DNA of 15,955 bases from an uncultured Porphyromonadaceae bacterium (lineage in GTDB: Bacteria; Bacteroidota; Bacteroidia; Bacteroidales; Muribaculaceae), in assembly GCA_902494595.1 (NCBI GenBank), contig CABUTY010000001.1, positions 1-15,955 on the forward strand, read 5' to 3'. The notes under the pieces were generated by a model. That model made no database searches. It was given only the letters and a program-made list of their open reading frames with translations, and was not told the DNA's origin. Position 1 is the first letter of the stretch. Each line of letters begins with the position of its first letter. The translations under genes and the position numbers were made by a program. Shown here in pieces: positions 8,400 to 15,390 of the stretch.

Positions 8400-11300
8400 A
8401 TGAAGAAACATTTCTTATTGACTATGTCGCTGGCGGTGCTGACAGGGCTGACATCGACATCACAGACTTTTGTAGTTGACGGCCTTAGTTACAAGGTATT
8501 GTCGGCTACCGAGAAAACTGTTGAGGTGACACGCCCTGCAAAGACAGTCACCATAGCGGAAGTGGTTGTACCGGCCACGGTCACCAATGGCGACGTTACC
8601 TACACGGTTACGGCCATAGGCAACCAGGCCTTCCAGCTTAACGAGACCGTGACGTCTGTGAAGCTTCCCGACGGCATTCTTTCCATCGGTAACAATGCCT
8701 TCCAGCAATGCAAGAATCTGGTGACATTCGAGATGGGCAACAAGGTGACATCCATCGGTCAGTTTGCCTTCAGCAGCAGCGCCAAACTTAAGGAGATGCG
8801 TCTTTCAAAGACTGTCAAGACTATAGGACCGAGAGCCTTCATGGCATGTTCGGCCCTTGAGGTTCTAGACATCGGCGAAGATCTTGAGGCTGTGCCTGAC
8901 TGGATGTGCCATGCGTGCAGCAATCTGCGCGGCATCACCGTGCCCGACAAAGTTACTACCATCGGCGCCAGCGCTTTCCGCAGCAATACCAAGGCCGACA
9001 CCATCCAGATAGGCAAGAGCGTTACCTCTATCGGCGACAATGCGTTCGCATACTCCACGGGATGCACCAAATTAATCTCCCTTGCCCCGACGCCTCCCGC
9101 ACTCACCGGCGATAAGGCTATCGTAAACACTTACGACAAGACAGTGCTCTGGGTCAGCGAGAAATCTCTGGCTCTCTATCAGCAGGCCGACTATTGGAAA
9201 AACTTCAAGAGTATCAAGGCATATGATCCGTCGGGACAGGTAGGCGACAAGCTGTTTGTAGTGGCCGGCGTCGGATACGAACTTATTTCAAAGGACGACA
9301 AGACGGTAGGTATAGCTCATATCGACACGCTTGTTTACAAGGGTTCTGTTCTGGCACGCAACACTGTTGACTATGCCGGCGAGACATTCAAGGTGATAGC
9401 CGTACAGCCGCAGGCCTTCAAGGGCGCCACCGAGCTTACGCAGGTGGAACTCCCCGCGTCTATAGCCACAGTCGGAGACGAGGCTTTCGCCGGTTGCTCG
9501 GGTCTGAAATATCTTGTGAACCAGGCCGGGACCCTTACGACCACCGGCAAGGACGTATTCTCAGGAGTGAATTTCGCTACCGGCAAGCTCTATGTGCCGC
9601 GCGCATCAGCTGCTGATTACAAGGCTGCCGCTCAGTGGAAGGATTTCACAAATATGAGCATCATCATTGATGAAGTCACAGTAGACGGCATCATCTATAA
9701 GTGCAACAATATCATCGACTGCACGCTCGACTTCACGGGAGCGCCCAAGTCCAAGGGCGCATTGGTAATACCCGACGAGATTATGGTCGACGGTTATCCC
9801 TTCACCTGTACTGTAATTGCCGGTAATTCCTTCTACAACACCGACCTGACCGCCCTTATCCTTCCCAAGACACTTAAGCGGATTGCCTCCAACGCATTCT
9901 TCACACTCGGTGCCTACAACCGTCCAATCGAGCGTATCGTGGTTCCCGAGGGCGTCACATCCATCGGCTCGAACGCATTCTATGGCTGCCATGTGAATTA
10001 TGTGGATCTTCCCGAAAAGAGTCTTACAGACCTTGCCAACAGCGCTTTCTATGGCTGCGACATCAAGGGTATAAAGGTTCCCGGCAGTGTAGGCGTGATC
10101 AAACCCTCCACCTTTTATGGCTCCGACCTCAACTGGCTTATCCTTGGCGAAGGTATCACCGAAATTCAGGAAAGTGCTTTCTTCGGCACCAAGGTAGGCG
10201 CAGTTCGTCTGCCCAACTCTATGAAGATTCTTGGCAAAGGCGCCTTCAGCGCTTGCTCACTCCTCTCTTCGCTCACAATCAACAATGGTCTGGACTCAGT
10301 GGCTGAAGGTGCCTTCTCCAACTGCAGAAACCTGTACAAAATCTTCAACTTCTCCAAGACTCTTCCGGAGGGCCTCGAGGCTTCTCTGACTCAGTCGGGT
10401 GAAATGACCGGTCCCGAACGTACAACATACACCGTAAGCGACGCTTTCAAGACAGGTACAGCTTTCGGTACCGTAATCGTACGCAAGGACCTCGCCACAT
10501 GGTTTGACTACAAGGGCGTGAGATACCTCCCCGTAACAGAGAACTCCACTGAAGTGTCGGCAGTCGACGGCAGTTACCTGATGGATGACCTCAAGGTGGA
10601 ATTGCCTGAGAAATTCACCGCCAACGGCAAGAATTATACCGTATCCGACGTCGCCACATATCTTCTCTGCGGCCAGAGCATCATGGAAGAAGTAAACGTG
10701 ACTTTCCCCTTGACGATGGTGCCCAATGGATTCATCTACAACGCATGCAACGTGAAGAAGGTGACTTTGCCTTCCTCAGTGACCGACCTTGGCTCATACT
10801 GCTTCGCAGAGACCGACTCGCTCACCAGCATCGACCTGCCAAAGAACCTCAAGAACATCGGTCTGGCCTCTCTGTACTATTCGGGTATCAAGGAACTTAA
10901 AGTGCCCGGAAAGGTAGAACTCATGGACAATGGCTCAGTATTCGGTTGCCGCAATCTTGAAAGTCTCACATTCGAGGATGGCGAAGGTAAAGTGCTGATT
11001 GGCTATATGCCCACGATGTTCGGCAATCGCCCGATGTTCTCCAGCTCCAAAATAAAGGAGATGACAGTAGGACGCAACCTCAACTATCTGACAGGAGCCA
11101 CTTACGGATATTCTCCCTTCTACGGTGATTCAATTATGGAGAAGGTAGTGTTCACAGACATGCCTCAGTTCCTGGGTCAGGATTTGTTCCGCAGCTGCAA
11201 GAGCATCAAGTCAATCAAGATTGGCGACAATGTGACCACAATCGGCTCCAACGCTTTCAACGGATGCGCATCGCTTGACTCGATAGCAGTCGGTCCGAGT

Positions 11301-11666
11301 CTGAGATCCATCGGCACACAGGCCTTCGCAGACTGCAATAAGCTTACACAGTTCTACTGCCCCGCGGTGACACCTCCCACATGTGCTGCCAATGCTCTTA
11401 AGGACATCGACAAACAGCAGTGCACCCTGTATGTGGCTCCCAATTCGGTTGACCAGTATAAGGCTGCCGCTCAGTGGAAAGACTTCTACAACATCGAAGG
11501 CTACGTATTCACGGGCATTGAGTCGGTAGGCGTTGAAACAGGCGGTCGCTTCTTGGTATACAACGTCAGCGGCGTTCTGGTGCTCGACACACGCGATGCA
11601 TCTATGATCGACGACCTTCCCGCCGGATTATACATCATCAACGGCAAGAAGGTGCTTAAGAAGTAA
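8400..11666 (+). CDS. Secreted BspA-like leucine-rich repeat protein (LRR_5), four modules
   Basis: This 1088-residue surface or secreted protein begins with a signal peptide (MKKHFLLTMSLAVLTGL, cleavage around residue 20). It is built of treponemal/BspA-type LRRs (LRR_5) with the recurring pattern I-G-x-x-A-F-x-x-C-x-x-L-x-x-I-x-x-P. Four modules are visible, each opened by a V-x-G-x-x-Y strand motif (near residues 24, 285, 428 and 701). Three runs close with a capping motif of the type LYVP-x-x-S-x-x-x-Y-K-x-A-x-x-W-K-x-F (about 249-272, 397-419 and 1010-1032). The last 50 residues (VYNVSGVLVL to PAGLYIINGKKVLKK) resemble a short Bacteroidetes C-terminal sorting domain. BspA relatives are implicated in adhesion and binding of host or bacterial surfaces; the ligand here is unknown. 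A purine-rich AGGAAG lies 3 nt before the ATG, so spacing is tight. The gene stands alone, with its own promoter and terminator. Confidence 0.9.
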   Translation: MKKHFLLTMSLAVLTGLTSTSQTFVVDGLSYKVLSATEKTVEVTRPAKTVTIAEVVVPATVTNGDVTYTVTAIGNQAFQLNETVTSVKLPDGILSIGNNAFQQCKNLVTFEMGNKVTSIGQFAFSSSAKLKEMRLSKTVKTIGPRAFMACSALEVLDIGEDLEAVPDWMCHACSNLRGITVPDKVTTIGASAFRSNTKADTIQIGKSVTSIGDNAFAYSTGCTKLISLAPTPPALTGDKAIVNTYDKTVLWVSEKSLALYQQADYWKNFKSIKAYDPSGQVGDKLFVVAGVGYELISKDDKTVGIAHIDTLVYKGSVLARNTVDYAGETFKVIAVQPQAFKGATELTQVELPASIATVGDEAFAGCSGLKYLVNQAGTLTTTGKDVFSGVNFATGKLYVPRASAADYKAAAQWKDFTNMSIIIDEVTVDGIIYKCNNIIDCTLDFTGAPKSKGALVIPDEIMVDGYPFTCTVIAGNSFYNTDLTALILPKTLKRIASNAFFTLGAYNRPIERIVVPEGVTSIGSNAFYGCHVNYVDLPEKSLTDLANSAFYGCDIKGIKVPGSVGVIKPSTFYGSDLNWLILGEGITEIQESAFFGTKVGAVRLPNSMKILGKGAFSACSLLSSLTINNGLDSVAEGAFSNCRNLYKIFNFSKTLPEGLEASLTQSGEMTGPERTTYTVSDAFKTGTAFGTVIVRKDLATWFDYKGVRYLPVTENSTEVSAVDGSYLMDDLKVELPEKFTANGKNYTVSDVATYLLCGQSIMEEVNVTFPLTMVPNGFIYNACNVKKVTLPSSVTDLGSYCFAETDSLTSIDLPKNLKNIGLASLYYSGIKELKVPGKVELMDNGSVFGCRNLESLTFEDGEGKVLIGYMPTMFGNRPMFSSSKIKEMTVGRNLNYLTGATYGYSPFYGDSIMEKVVFTDMPQFLGQDLFRSCKSIKSIKIGDNVTTIGSNAFNGCASLDSIAVGPSLRSIGTQAFADCNKLTQFYCPAVTPPTCAANALKDIDKQQCTLYVAPNSVDQYKAAAQWKDFYNIEGYVFTGIESVGVETGGRFLVYNVSGVLVLDTRDASMIDDLPAGLYIINGKKVLKK
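9621..9640 (+). repeat. Internal 20-bp direct repeat, copy 1 (LRR cap)
   Basis: AAGGCTGCCGCTCAGTGGAA encodes the K-A-A-A-Q-W-K core of the LRR cap in the second module. It is identical at the DNA level to 11460-11479, about 1.8 kb downstream in the same gene. It could allow recombination between modules or reflect past module duplication. Confidence 0.85.
11460..11479 (+). repeat. Internal 20-bp direct repeat, copy 2 (LRR cap)
   Basis: This is the second exact copy of the cap-coding repeat, in the final module. The flanking bases diverge at once on both sides although the encoded residues stay similar (YKAAAQWKDF in both). Confidence 0.85.
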
Positions 11667-11709
11667 TCTCGACTATCACCTACGGGTGACCTCCAATACT
11701 TAACGCAAT

Positions 11710-11736
11710 ACGGGTCGGACAATCAGTCCGGCCCGT
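11710..11736 (+). terminator. Hairpin downstream of the BspA-like gene
   Basis: ACGGGTCGGAC (11710-11720) pairs with GTCCGGCCCGT (11726-11736) around the loop AATCA. The 11-bp stem has one G-T wobble. It sits 44 bp after the stop codon. No T-run follows directly, so alone it is more likely an mRNA 3'-end stabilising hairpin, or a partner of the terminator just downstream. Confidence 0.6.
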
Positions 11737-11745
11737 AGTCATACA

Positions 11746-11771
11746 AAAAAAGCTGCCTAAGCAGCTTTTTT
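11746..11771. terminator. Bidirectional rho-independent terminator
   Basis: AAAAAAGCTGC (11746-11756) and GCAGCTTTTTT (11761-11771) form a perfect 11-bp inverted repeat around the loop CTAA. There is a T-run for rightward transcripts and an A-run that becomes a U-tract for leftward ones. It lies between the convergent BspA-like and rubrerythrin genes and would end both; the rubrerythrin stop codon is only 17 bp away. Confidence 0.88.
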
Positions 11772-11788
11772 GTTCTTAGAGAGGCATA

Positions 11789-12331
11789 TCAATAGTTTTC
11801 GGCTTTCATCTCGAAATAGCTCTGGGCGTGGTCGCAAACGGGGCATACCTCGGGAGCATTCTTTCCGATCACCACGTGTCCGCAATTGCGGCATATCCAT
11901 ATGGTGTCGCCCTCGCGGGAGAATACGATACCTTTCTCTATGTTGCTCAGGAGCTTGCGGTAACGCTCCTCATGGTGTTTTTCTATGTCGCCCACCATTC
12001 TGAAGAGCTTGGCAATGTCGTTGAAGCCCTCCTCGTCGGCCTCCTTGGCCATTCGGCTGTACATATCGGTCCATTCGAAGTTCTCGCCGGCGGCTGCGTC
12101 GGCAAGATTCGCCAGCGTGTCGGGTACATTACCTCCGTTGAGAAGCTTGAACCATATCTTGGCATGCTCCTTCTCATTGTTGGCTGTCTCCTCGAAGAGA
12201 GCGGCTATCTGCTGGTACCCATCTTTCTTTGCTTTCGACGCATAGTACGTGTATTTGTTGCGGGCCTGCGACTCACCGGCAAACGCATCCATCAGATTGC
12301 GCTCCGTCTTTGTTCCTTTCAAATCTTTCAT
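11789..12331 (-). CDS. rbr: Rubrerythrin
   Basis: This 180-residue non-haem iron protein reduces hydrogen peroxide in anaerobes and acts in the cytoplasm. The N-terminal ferritin-like diiron domain (about 1-135) shows E20 in AGESQAR, E53 and H56 in NNEKEH, E97/E100 in KEADEE, and E117 with H120 in EKHH as ligand candidates. The C-terminal rubredoxin-like domain has two Cys pairs, C147/C150 (CRNC) and C163/C166 (CPVC), for one FeS4 iron. I chose the start [10 protein letters not shown] at 12331, which matches the usual rubrerythrin N-terminus. The same frame extends 12 codons further, but that would run through the likely promoter. It appears to be a single-gene unit: a promoter lies about 35 bp upstream and a shared terminator follows. 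Confidence 0.96.
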   Translation of the reverse strand: MKDLKGTKTERNLMDAFAGESQARNKYTYYASKAKKDGYQQIAALFEETANNEKEHAKIWFKLLNGGNVPDTLANLADAAAGENFEWTDMYSRMAKEADEEGFNDIAKLFRMVGDIEKHHEERYRKLLSNIEKGIVFSREGDTIWICRNCGHVVIGKNAPEVCPVCDHAQSYFEMKAENY

Positions 12332-12364
12332 TGTCGTATTTTGAGTGTTAAAAGTTTCCGAACA

Positions 12365-12396
12365 CAAAATTAAGCATTCTCCACAAGATATTCAAT
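12365..12396 (-). promoter_or_regulatory. Bacteroidetes promoter of rubrerythrin
   Basis: On the minus strand, 12372-12365 reads TAATTTTG, an exact TAnnTTTG match. Twenty nt upstream is ATTG (12396-12393), three of four bases of the -33 box. The start site would fall near 12358, giving a leader of about 27 nt. This supports the rubrerythrin start at 12331 rather than 12367. Confidence 0.6.
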
Positions 12397-12441
12397 AGGG
12401 TACTCAATCCTTTTTTGCGTACATTTACAATTTTACTTCTC

Positions 12442-12529
12442 AGAGCCTATCTTAATTTGATGTTTTTCCATATTCAGCCAATGATGTTAAAATGGTTAGA
12501 GGGCGTTCCTTAAAATTCTGACAGGCTCT
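12442..12529. mobile_element. MITE-like element or insertion-sequence remnant with terminal inverted repeats
   Basis: The left end AGAGCCTATCTTAATTT (12442-12458) and the right end, read on the other strand, AGAGCCTGTCAGAATTT (12529-12513), match at 14 of 17 positions. They enclose about 54 bp with no meaningful reading frame. If the ends are taken as GAGCCT, the flanking triplets are TCA on the left and TTA on the right. Both fit the TNA target of some IS5-group elements, but they are not identical. No transposase is present. It could be a MITE or a deletion remnant of an insertion sequence; a simple hairpin cannot be excluded. Confidence 0.4.
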
Positions 12530-12552
12530 TAGCCTTAGCCGCGTTTTGGAAA

Positions 12553-12625
12553 TCACAGAAATAAACCGGAACTTCACAGAGAATTCACAGAACTTAGCCA
12601 CACTAATTTTCAGATGTTCACAGAA
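12553..12625. repeat. Scattered TCACAGA repeats
   Basis: The 7-mer TCACAGA occurs four times in about 75 bp, starting at 12553, 12574, 12585 and 12619; three copies are extended to TTCACAGA. On the minus strand this reads as TTCTGTGA-type units (for example TTCTGTGAA and CTCTGTGAA). The spacing is irregular (21, 11 and 34 bp), so this is not a CRISPR and not a phased operator array. It looks like a degenerate intergenic repeat family. Confidence 0.5.
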
Positions 12626-12655
12626 GCGGCAGGTATAATTAGCCGATAATTATAT

Positions 12656-13018
12656 TTAAAGCGGAAGGATAGGGGAGGCCCAGGTCGATACAAAAAACAG
12701 GCGTATGAAGAATTCTGCTTCCTTGGCTCTAAGAATGTAATCGACCTTATCCGTGGCCGACATCACTGTCTCGAAAATATGACTCTTATGTTCATCAAGA
12801 CATCTTTCCCTCCGTTCATTGCAATAGTTGGCTGCTTTCAGAACAGAGTCTTTATTATTCCTGTCGCCGAATACATCACAGGCAACTTTATCGGGATTAA
12901 TATATTCTGAATCCTCAAACCACTCATGATGCAGAATCCTGGAGTTCACGGAAGTCTTGCCTCACCCATTGGACCTGGCAATCACGATAAGGAATGGACG
13001 GTGATTACTTGCTGCCAT
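12656..13018 (-). pseudogene. Zeta-toxin-like P-loop kinase pseudogene
   Basis: From the ATG at 13018 the frame reads MAASNHRPFLIVIARSNG, then TGA (12964-12962), then GKTSVNSRIL. An in-frame stop therefore falls inside what should be the Walker A loop (expected GPNGxGKT), and the GP pair is also replaced by RS. After the stop the frame continues with features of zeta-toxin/UNAG-kinase-like proteins: EYINPDK, AANYCNERR, FETVMSATDK and FIRLFFVST. It then ends abruptly at 12656, without the C-terminal half expected of a protein of about 190-200 residues. So it has lost the nucleotide-binding loop and the 3' part, and it is very unlikely to be active. Intact relatives phosphorylate UDP-N-acetylglucosamine or related sugars as toxins. 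Family assignment is from remembered motifs. Confidence 0.8.
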
Positions 13019-13094
13019 TCTTGATTCTGTTAATGGCATCATTCCATTGTTCTTGAGCCGCCTGTGTGGCCTCATCGATTCCGGCTGCTACGCG
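13005..13094 (-). pseudogene. Tail of the gene upstream of the kinase pseudogene (possible antitoxin remnant)
   Basis: In another minus-strand frame, a 29-codon stretch runs from just after a TAG (13097-13095) to TAA (13007-13005). It includes IDEATQAAQEQ and ends WNDAINRIKNGSK. Its end overlaps the kinase start by 14 bp (ATG at 13018), the arrangement typical of an antitoxin gene placed directly before its toxin. The helical, charged composition fits the end of a small antitoxin-like protein. Its 5' part is missing: the dnaK terminator begins about 16 bp further on. The role is inferred only from position. Confidence 0.5.
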
Positions 13095-13110
13095 CTACAA
13101 GGATTGATTC

Positions 13111-13147
13111 AAAAAAGGAGTGCAGCTCTGACAGCCACACTCCTTTT
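13111..13147 (-). terminator. Rho-independent terminator of dnaK
   Basis: AAAAGGAGTG (13113-13122) and CACTCCTTTT (13138-13147) are perfect inverted repeats around a 15-nt loop. On the minus strand the stem is followed by six T residues (13116-13111). It starts about 21 nt after the dnaK stop codon. Confidence 0.85.
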
Positions 13148-13168
13148 GGTATTATATCTCTGTTGATA

Positions 13169-15064
13169 TTACTTCACTTCCTCGAAGTCGACGTCGGAAA
13201 CTTCTTTGTCGTCGTTGGGGTTGGAGGCGGGACCCTGCTGCGGGCCGGCCTGTGCTCCTGCCTGGTTCTGGGCATTGTAGATGTCCTGGGCGGCAGCCTG
13301 GAATGCATCCGTCACCGCCTTGCCGGCGGAATCAACATCCTCCACGAGCTGCTGTTTGTGAACATCTTTAAGACGTTGGAGGGCACTTTCAACGTTGGCC
13401 TTCTTGTCGGCGGGAATCTTGTCGCCGAGTTCCGCGAGCTGCTTCTCGGTCTGGAATATCACGGAGTCGGCGTGGTTGAGTTTGTCGGCACGTTCCTTGG
13501 CCTGCTTGTCGGCGGCCTCGTTGGCCTTTGCCTCGTCGCGCATACGCTGAATTTCGGCGTCGCTGAGACCGCTGGAAGCCTCGATACGTATCGACTGCTC
13601 CTTGCCTGTAGCCTTATCCTTGGCGGTAACGTTGAGGATACCGTTGGCATCCACCTCGAAAGTCACCTCAATCTGGGGCACGCCACGGGGTGCAGGAGCT
13701 ATACCGCCGAGGTTGAACTCGCCGAGGAGCTTGTCGTCGGCAGCCATCGGGCGCTCACCCTGGAGAACACGGATGGTAACCTCGGGTTGGTTGTCGGCAG
13801 CCGTGGAGAACGTTTCGCTCTTGCGGGTAGGTATCGTGGTGTTGGCGTCGATAAGCTTGGTCATCACGCCGCCCATGGTTTCTATACCTATCGACAGAGG
13901 CACAACATCGAGAAGAAGCACATCCTTGACATCGCCGCTGAGCACGCCGCCCTGGATAGCTGCACCTATGGCCACAACCTCATCGGGGTTCACACCCTTG
14001 TTGGGAGCCTTGCCGAAAATCTGCTTTACTTTCTCTTGTATAGCGGGAATACGTGTTGAGCCGCCCACGAGGATAACCTCGTCGATTTCGTTGGCGGTAA
14101 GGCCGGCATCCTGAAGAGCTTTCTGGCAGGGAGCTGCCACAGCGTCAATAAGGCTGGAGGCAAGCTGCTCGAATTTGGCGCGTGTAAGCGTCTTCACGAG
14201 GTGCTTCGGGCCTGAGGCGGTTGCCGTGATATAGGGGAGGTTGATTTCTGTGGATGTGGAGTTGGAAAGCTCTATCTTGGCCTTTTCGGCAGCTTCCTTG
14301 AGACGCTGCATGGCCATGGGGTCCTGACGGAGGTCAACACCCTCGTCGTTCTTGAACTCATTGGCCAGCCAGTCGATGATCACATGGTCGAAGTCATCGC
14401 CGCCCAGATGGGTATCGCCGTTGGTCGACTTAACCTCGAACACGCCGTCGCCAAGCTCAAGGATGGAGATATCGAACGTACCGCCACCGAGGTCAAACAC
14501 GGCGATTTTCTGCTCCTTCTGCGATTTGTCGAGACCATAGGCAAGAGCGGCAGCCGTAGGTTCGTTGATGATACGCATCACCTTGAGACCCGCTATTTCG
14601 CCGGCATCCTTGGTGGCCTGACGCTGCGAATCGTCAAAGTAGGCCGGAACGGTGATGATGGCCTCAGTAACAGGCTGTCCCAGATAATCCTCGGCTGTCT
14701 TCTTCATCTTCTGGAGAATCATTGCCGAAATCTCCTGCGGAGTATAGTTGCGGCCATCTATGTCAACCTTCGGCATGTCGTTCTGACACACCACCTTATA
14801 AGGTACGCGCTTGATTTCATCGGTTACCTGGTCGCATTTCTCGCCCATGAAGCGCTTGATGGAGTATACTGTCCTTGTAGGGTTGGTGATAGCCTGCCTT
14901 TTGGCCGGATCGCCTACCTTACGCTCGCCACCGTCGGTAAATGCTACTACCGACGGGGTAGTGTTTCGTCCTTCATTGTTGGGTATCACTACAGGATCCT
15001 TGCCTTCCAGAACTGCCACGCATGAATTCGTGGTGCCCAGGTCTATACCAATAATCTTTGCCAT
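13169..15064 (-). CDS. dnaK: Molecular chaperone DnaK (Hsp70)
   Basis: This 631-residue cytosolic Hsp70 binds exposed hydrophobic segments of client proteins in an ATP-controlled cycle with DnaJ and GrpE. The ATPase domain is complete: phosphate-1 loop [12 protein letters not shown] (5-16), [12 protein letters not shown] (166-177), phosphate-2 DLGGGTFD (191-198) and adenosine motif VGGSTRIP (333-340). The interdomain linker is at about 381-386 (DVLLLD), followed by the substrate-binding beta domain, the helical lid from about residue 505, and a Gly/Gln/Pro-rich tail ending DVDFEEVK, the usual C-terminal anchor. The length is close to the E. coli protein. DnaJ and GrpE are not adjacent, so it is a single-gene unit with its own terminator. 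No CIRCE operator is visible upstream, so HrcA control is not suggested. Confidence 0.98.
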   Translation of the reverse strand: MAKIIGIDLGTTNSCVAVLEGKDPVVIPNNEGRNTTPSVVAFTDGGERKVGDPAKRQAITNPTRTVYSIKRFMGEKCDQVTDEIKRVPYKVVCQNDMPKVDIDGRNYTPQEISAMILQKMKKTAEDYLGQPVTEAIITVPAYFDDSQRQATKDAGEIAGLKVMRIINEPTAAALAYGLDKSQKEQKIAVFDLGGGTFDISILELGDGVFEVKSTNGDTHLGGDDFDHVIIDWLANEFKNDEGVDLRQDPMAMQRLKEAAEKAKIELSNSTSTEINLPYITATASGPKHLVKTLTRAKFEQLASSLIDAVAAPCQKALQDAGLTANEIDEVILVGGSTRIPAIQEKVKQIFGKAPNKGVNPDEVVAIGAAIQGGVLSGDVKDVLLLDVVPLSIGIETMGGVMTKLIDANTTIPTRKSETFSTAADNQPEVTIRVLQGERPMAADDKLLGEFNLGGIAPAPRGVPQIEVTFEVDANGILNVTAKDKATGKEQSIRIEASSGLSDAEIQRMRDEAKANEAADKQAKERADKLNHADSVIFQTEKQLAELGDKIPADKKANVESALQRLKDVHKQQLVEDVDSAGKAVTDAFQAAAQDIYNAQNQAGAQAGPQQGPASNPNDDKEVSDVDFEEVK

Positions 15065-15122
15065 GATTTTATAATTTTATGTATTTGTTTCTTTTATTAT
15101 CCAGTGGTTCATGAGCCATGCG

Positions 15123-15136
15123 GGATAATCTTATCC
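15123..15136. promoter_or_regulatory. Short palindrome in the dnaK upstream region
   Basis: GGATAATCTTATCC is two 6-bp arms (GGATAA and TTATCC) around TC. A second palindrome, CTGATTATCAG, lies at 15228-15238. Either could be an operator or chance in AT-rich DNA. Neither matches the CIRCE element (TTAGCACTC, N9, GAGTGCTAA). Confidence 0.25.
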
Positions 15137-15310
15137 GCGATTTATTCTCATGTCCCACATCTTATTAACAAATAACATGCAAAAACGATTAAATAAGGCT
15201 AAAAAAAGGAGTGAGGATTATAATATGCTGATTATCAGTATGATATATTCTTTCAGGCAGCGAATGAAGCCATTGACAGAAATGACACTGTAATTAAAAA
15301 TGGCACAATC

Positions 15311-15343
15311 TTAGGTATATGTTATTGAAAATTAGTAACTTTG
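15311..15343 (+). promoter_or_regulatory. Bacteroidetes promoter of the spt-like gene
   Basis: TAACTTTG at 15336-15343 matches the -7 consensus TAnnTTTG exactly. TTAG at 15311-15314, 21 nt upstream, matches three of four -33 bases. Transcription would start near 15350, leaving a leader of about 40 nt. Confidence 0.6.
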
Positions 15344-15390
15344 CAGGAAAAACAGAGCAATCGCAGAGCCGATTCCCCTATAGAACAAAT

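Larger units (their letters stand above)
12373..12655. other. Non-coding relic region between rubrerythrin and the kinase pseudogene
   Basis: No coding region is supported here. The stretch is AT-rich and holds the 88-bp inverted-repeat element and the scattered TCACAGA repeats listed separately, plus the rubrerythrin -33 region. With the decayed toxin-like gene next to it, it reads as a graveyard of accessory DNA between two conserved genes. Confidence 0.6.
15065..15390. other. Divergent intergenic region between dnaK and the spt-like gene
   Basis: This 326-bp AT-rich spacer contains the spt promoter near its right end and two short palindromes in the part that would serve dnaK. No tRNA, small gene or exact TAnnTTTG box facing dnaK was found on the minus strand, so the dnaK promoter remains unidentified. 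Confidence 0.6.

Noticed and set aside
12332..12367. Longer start for rubrerythrin at 12367
   Set aside because: The extra 12 residues have no counterpart in the family, and the segment overlaps the TAATTTTG promoter box.
12553..12625. CRISPR-like repeat array
   Set aside because: Repeats are only 7-8 bp, spacers are irregular (about 4-27 bp), and no cas genes are present.
12962..12964. TGA in the P-loop as selenocysteine or recoded Trp
   Set aside because: Other genes here stop at TGA (the flippase at 1445-1447). The loop is further degenerate (RS for GP) and the 3' half is missing, so a nonsense mutation is the simpler reading.
13064..14059. 331-codon plus-strand open frame opposite dnaK
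   Set aside because: Long antisense frames are a well-known artefact of dnaK codon usage. The product is a low-complexity Leu/Val/Gly-rich translation with no family signature, and it runs through the dnaK terminator.
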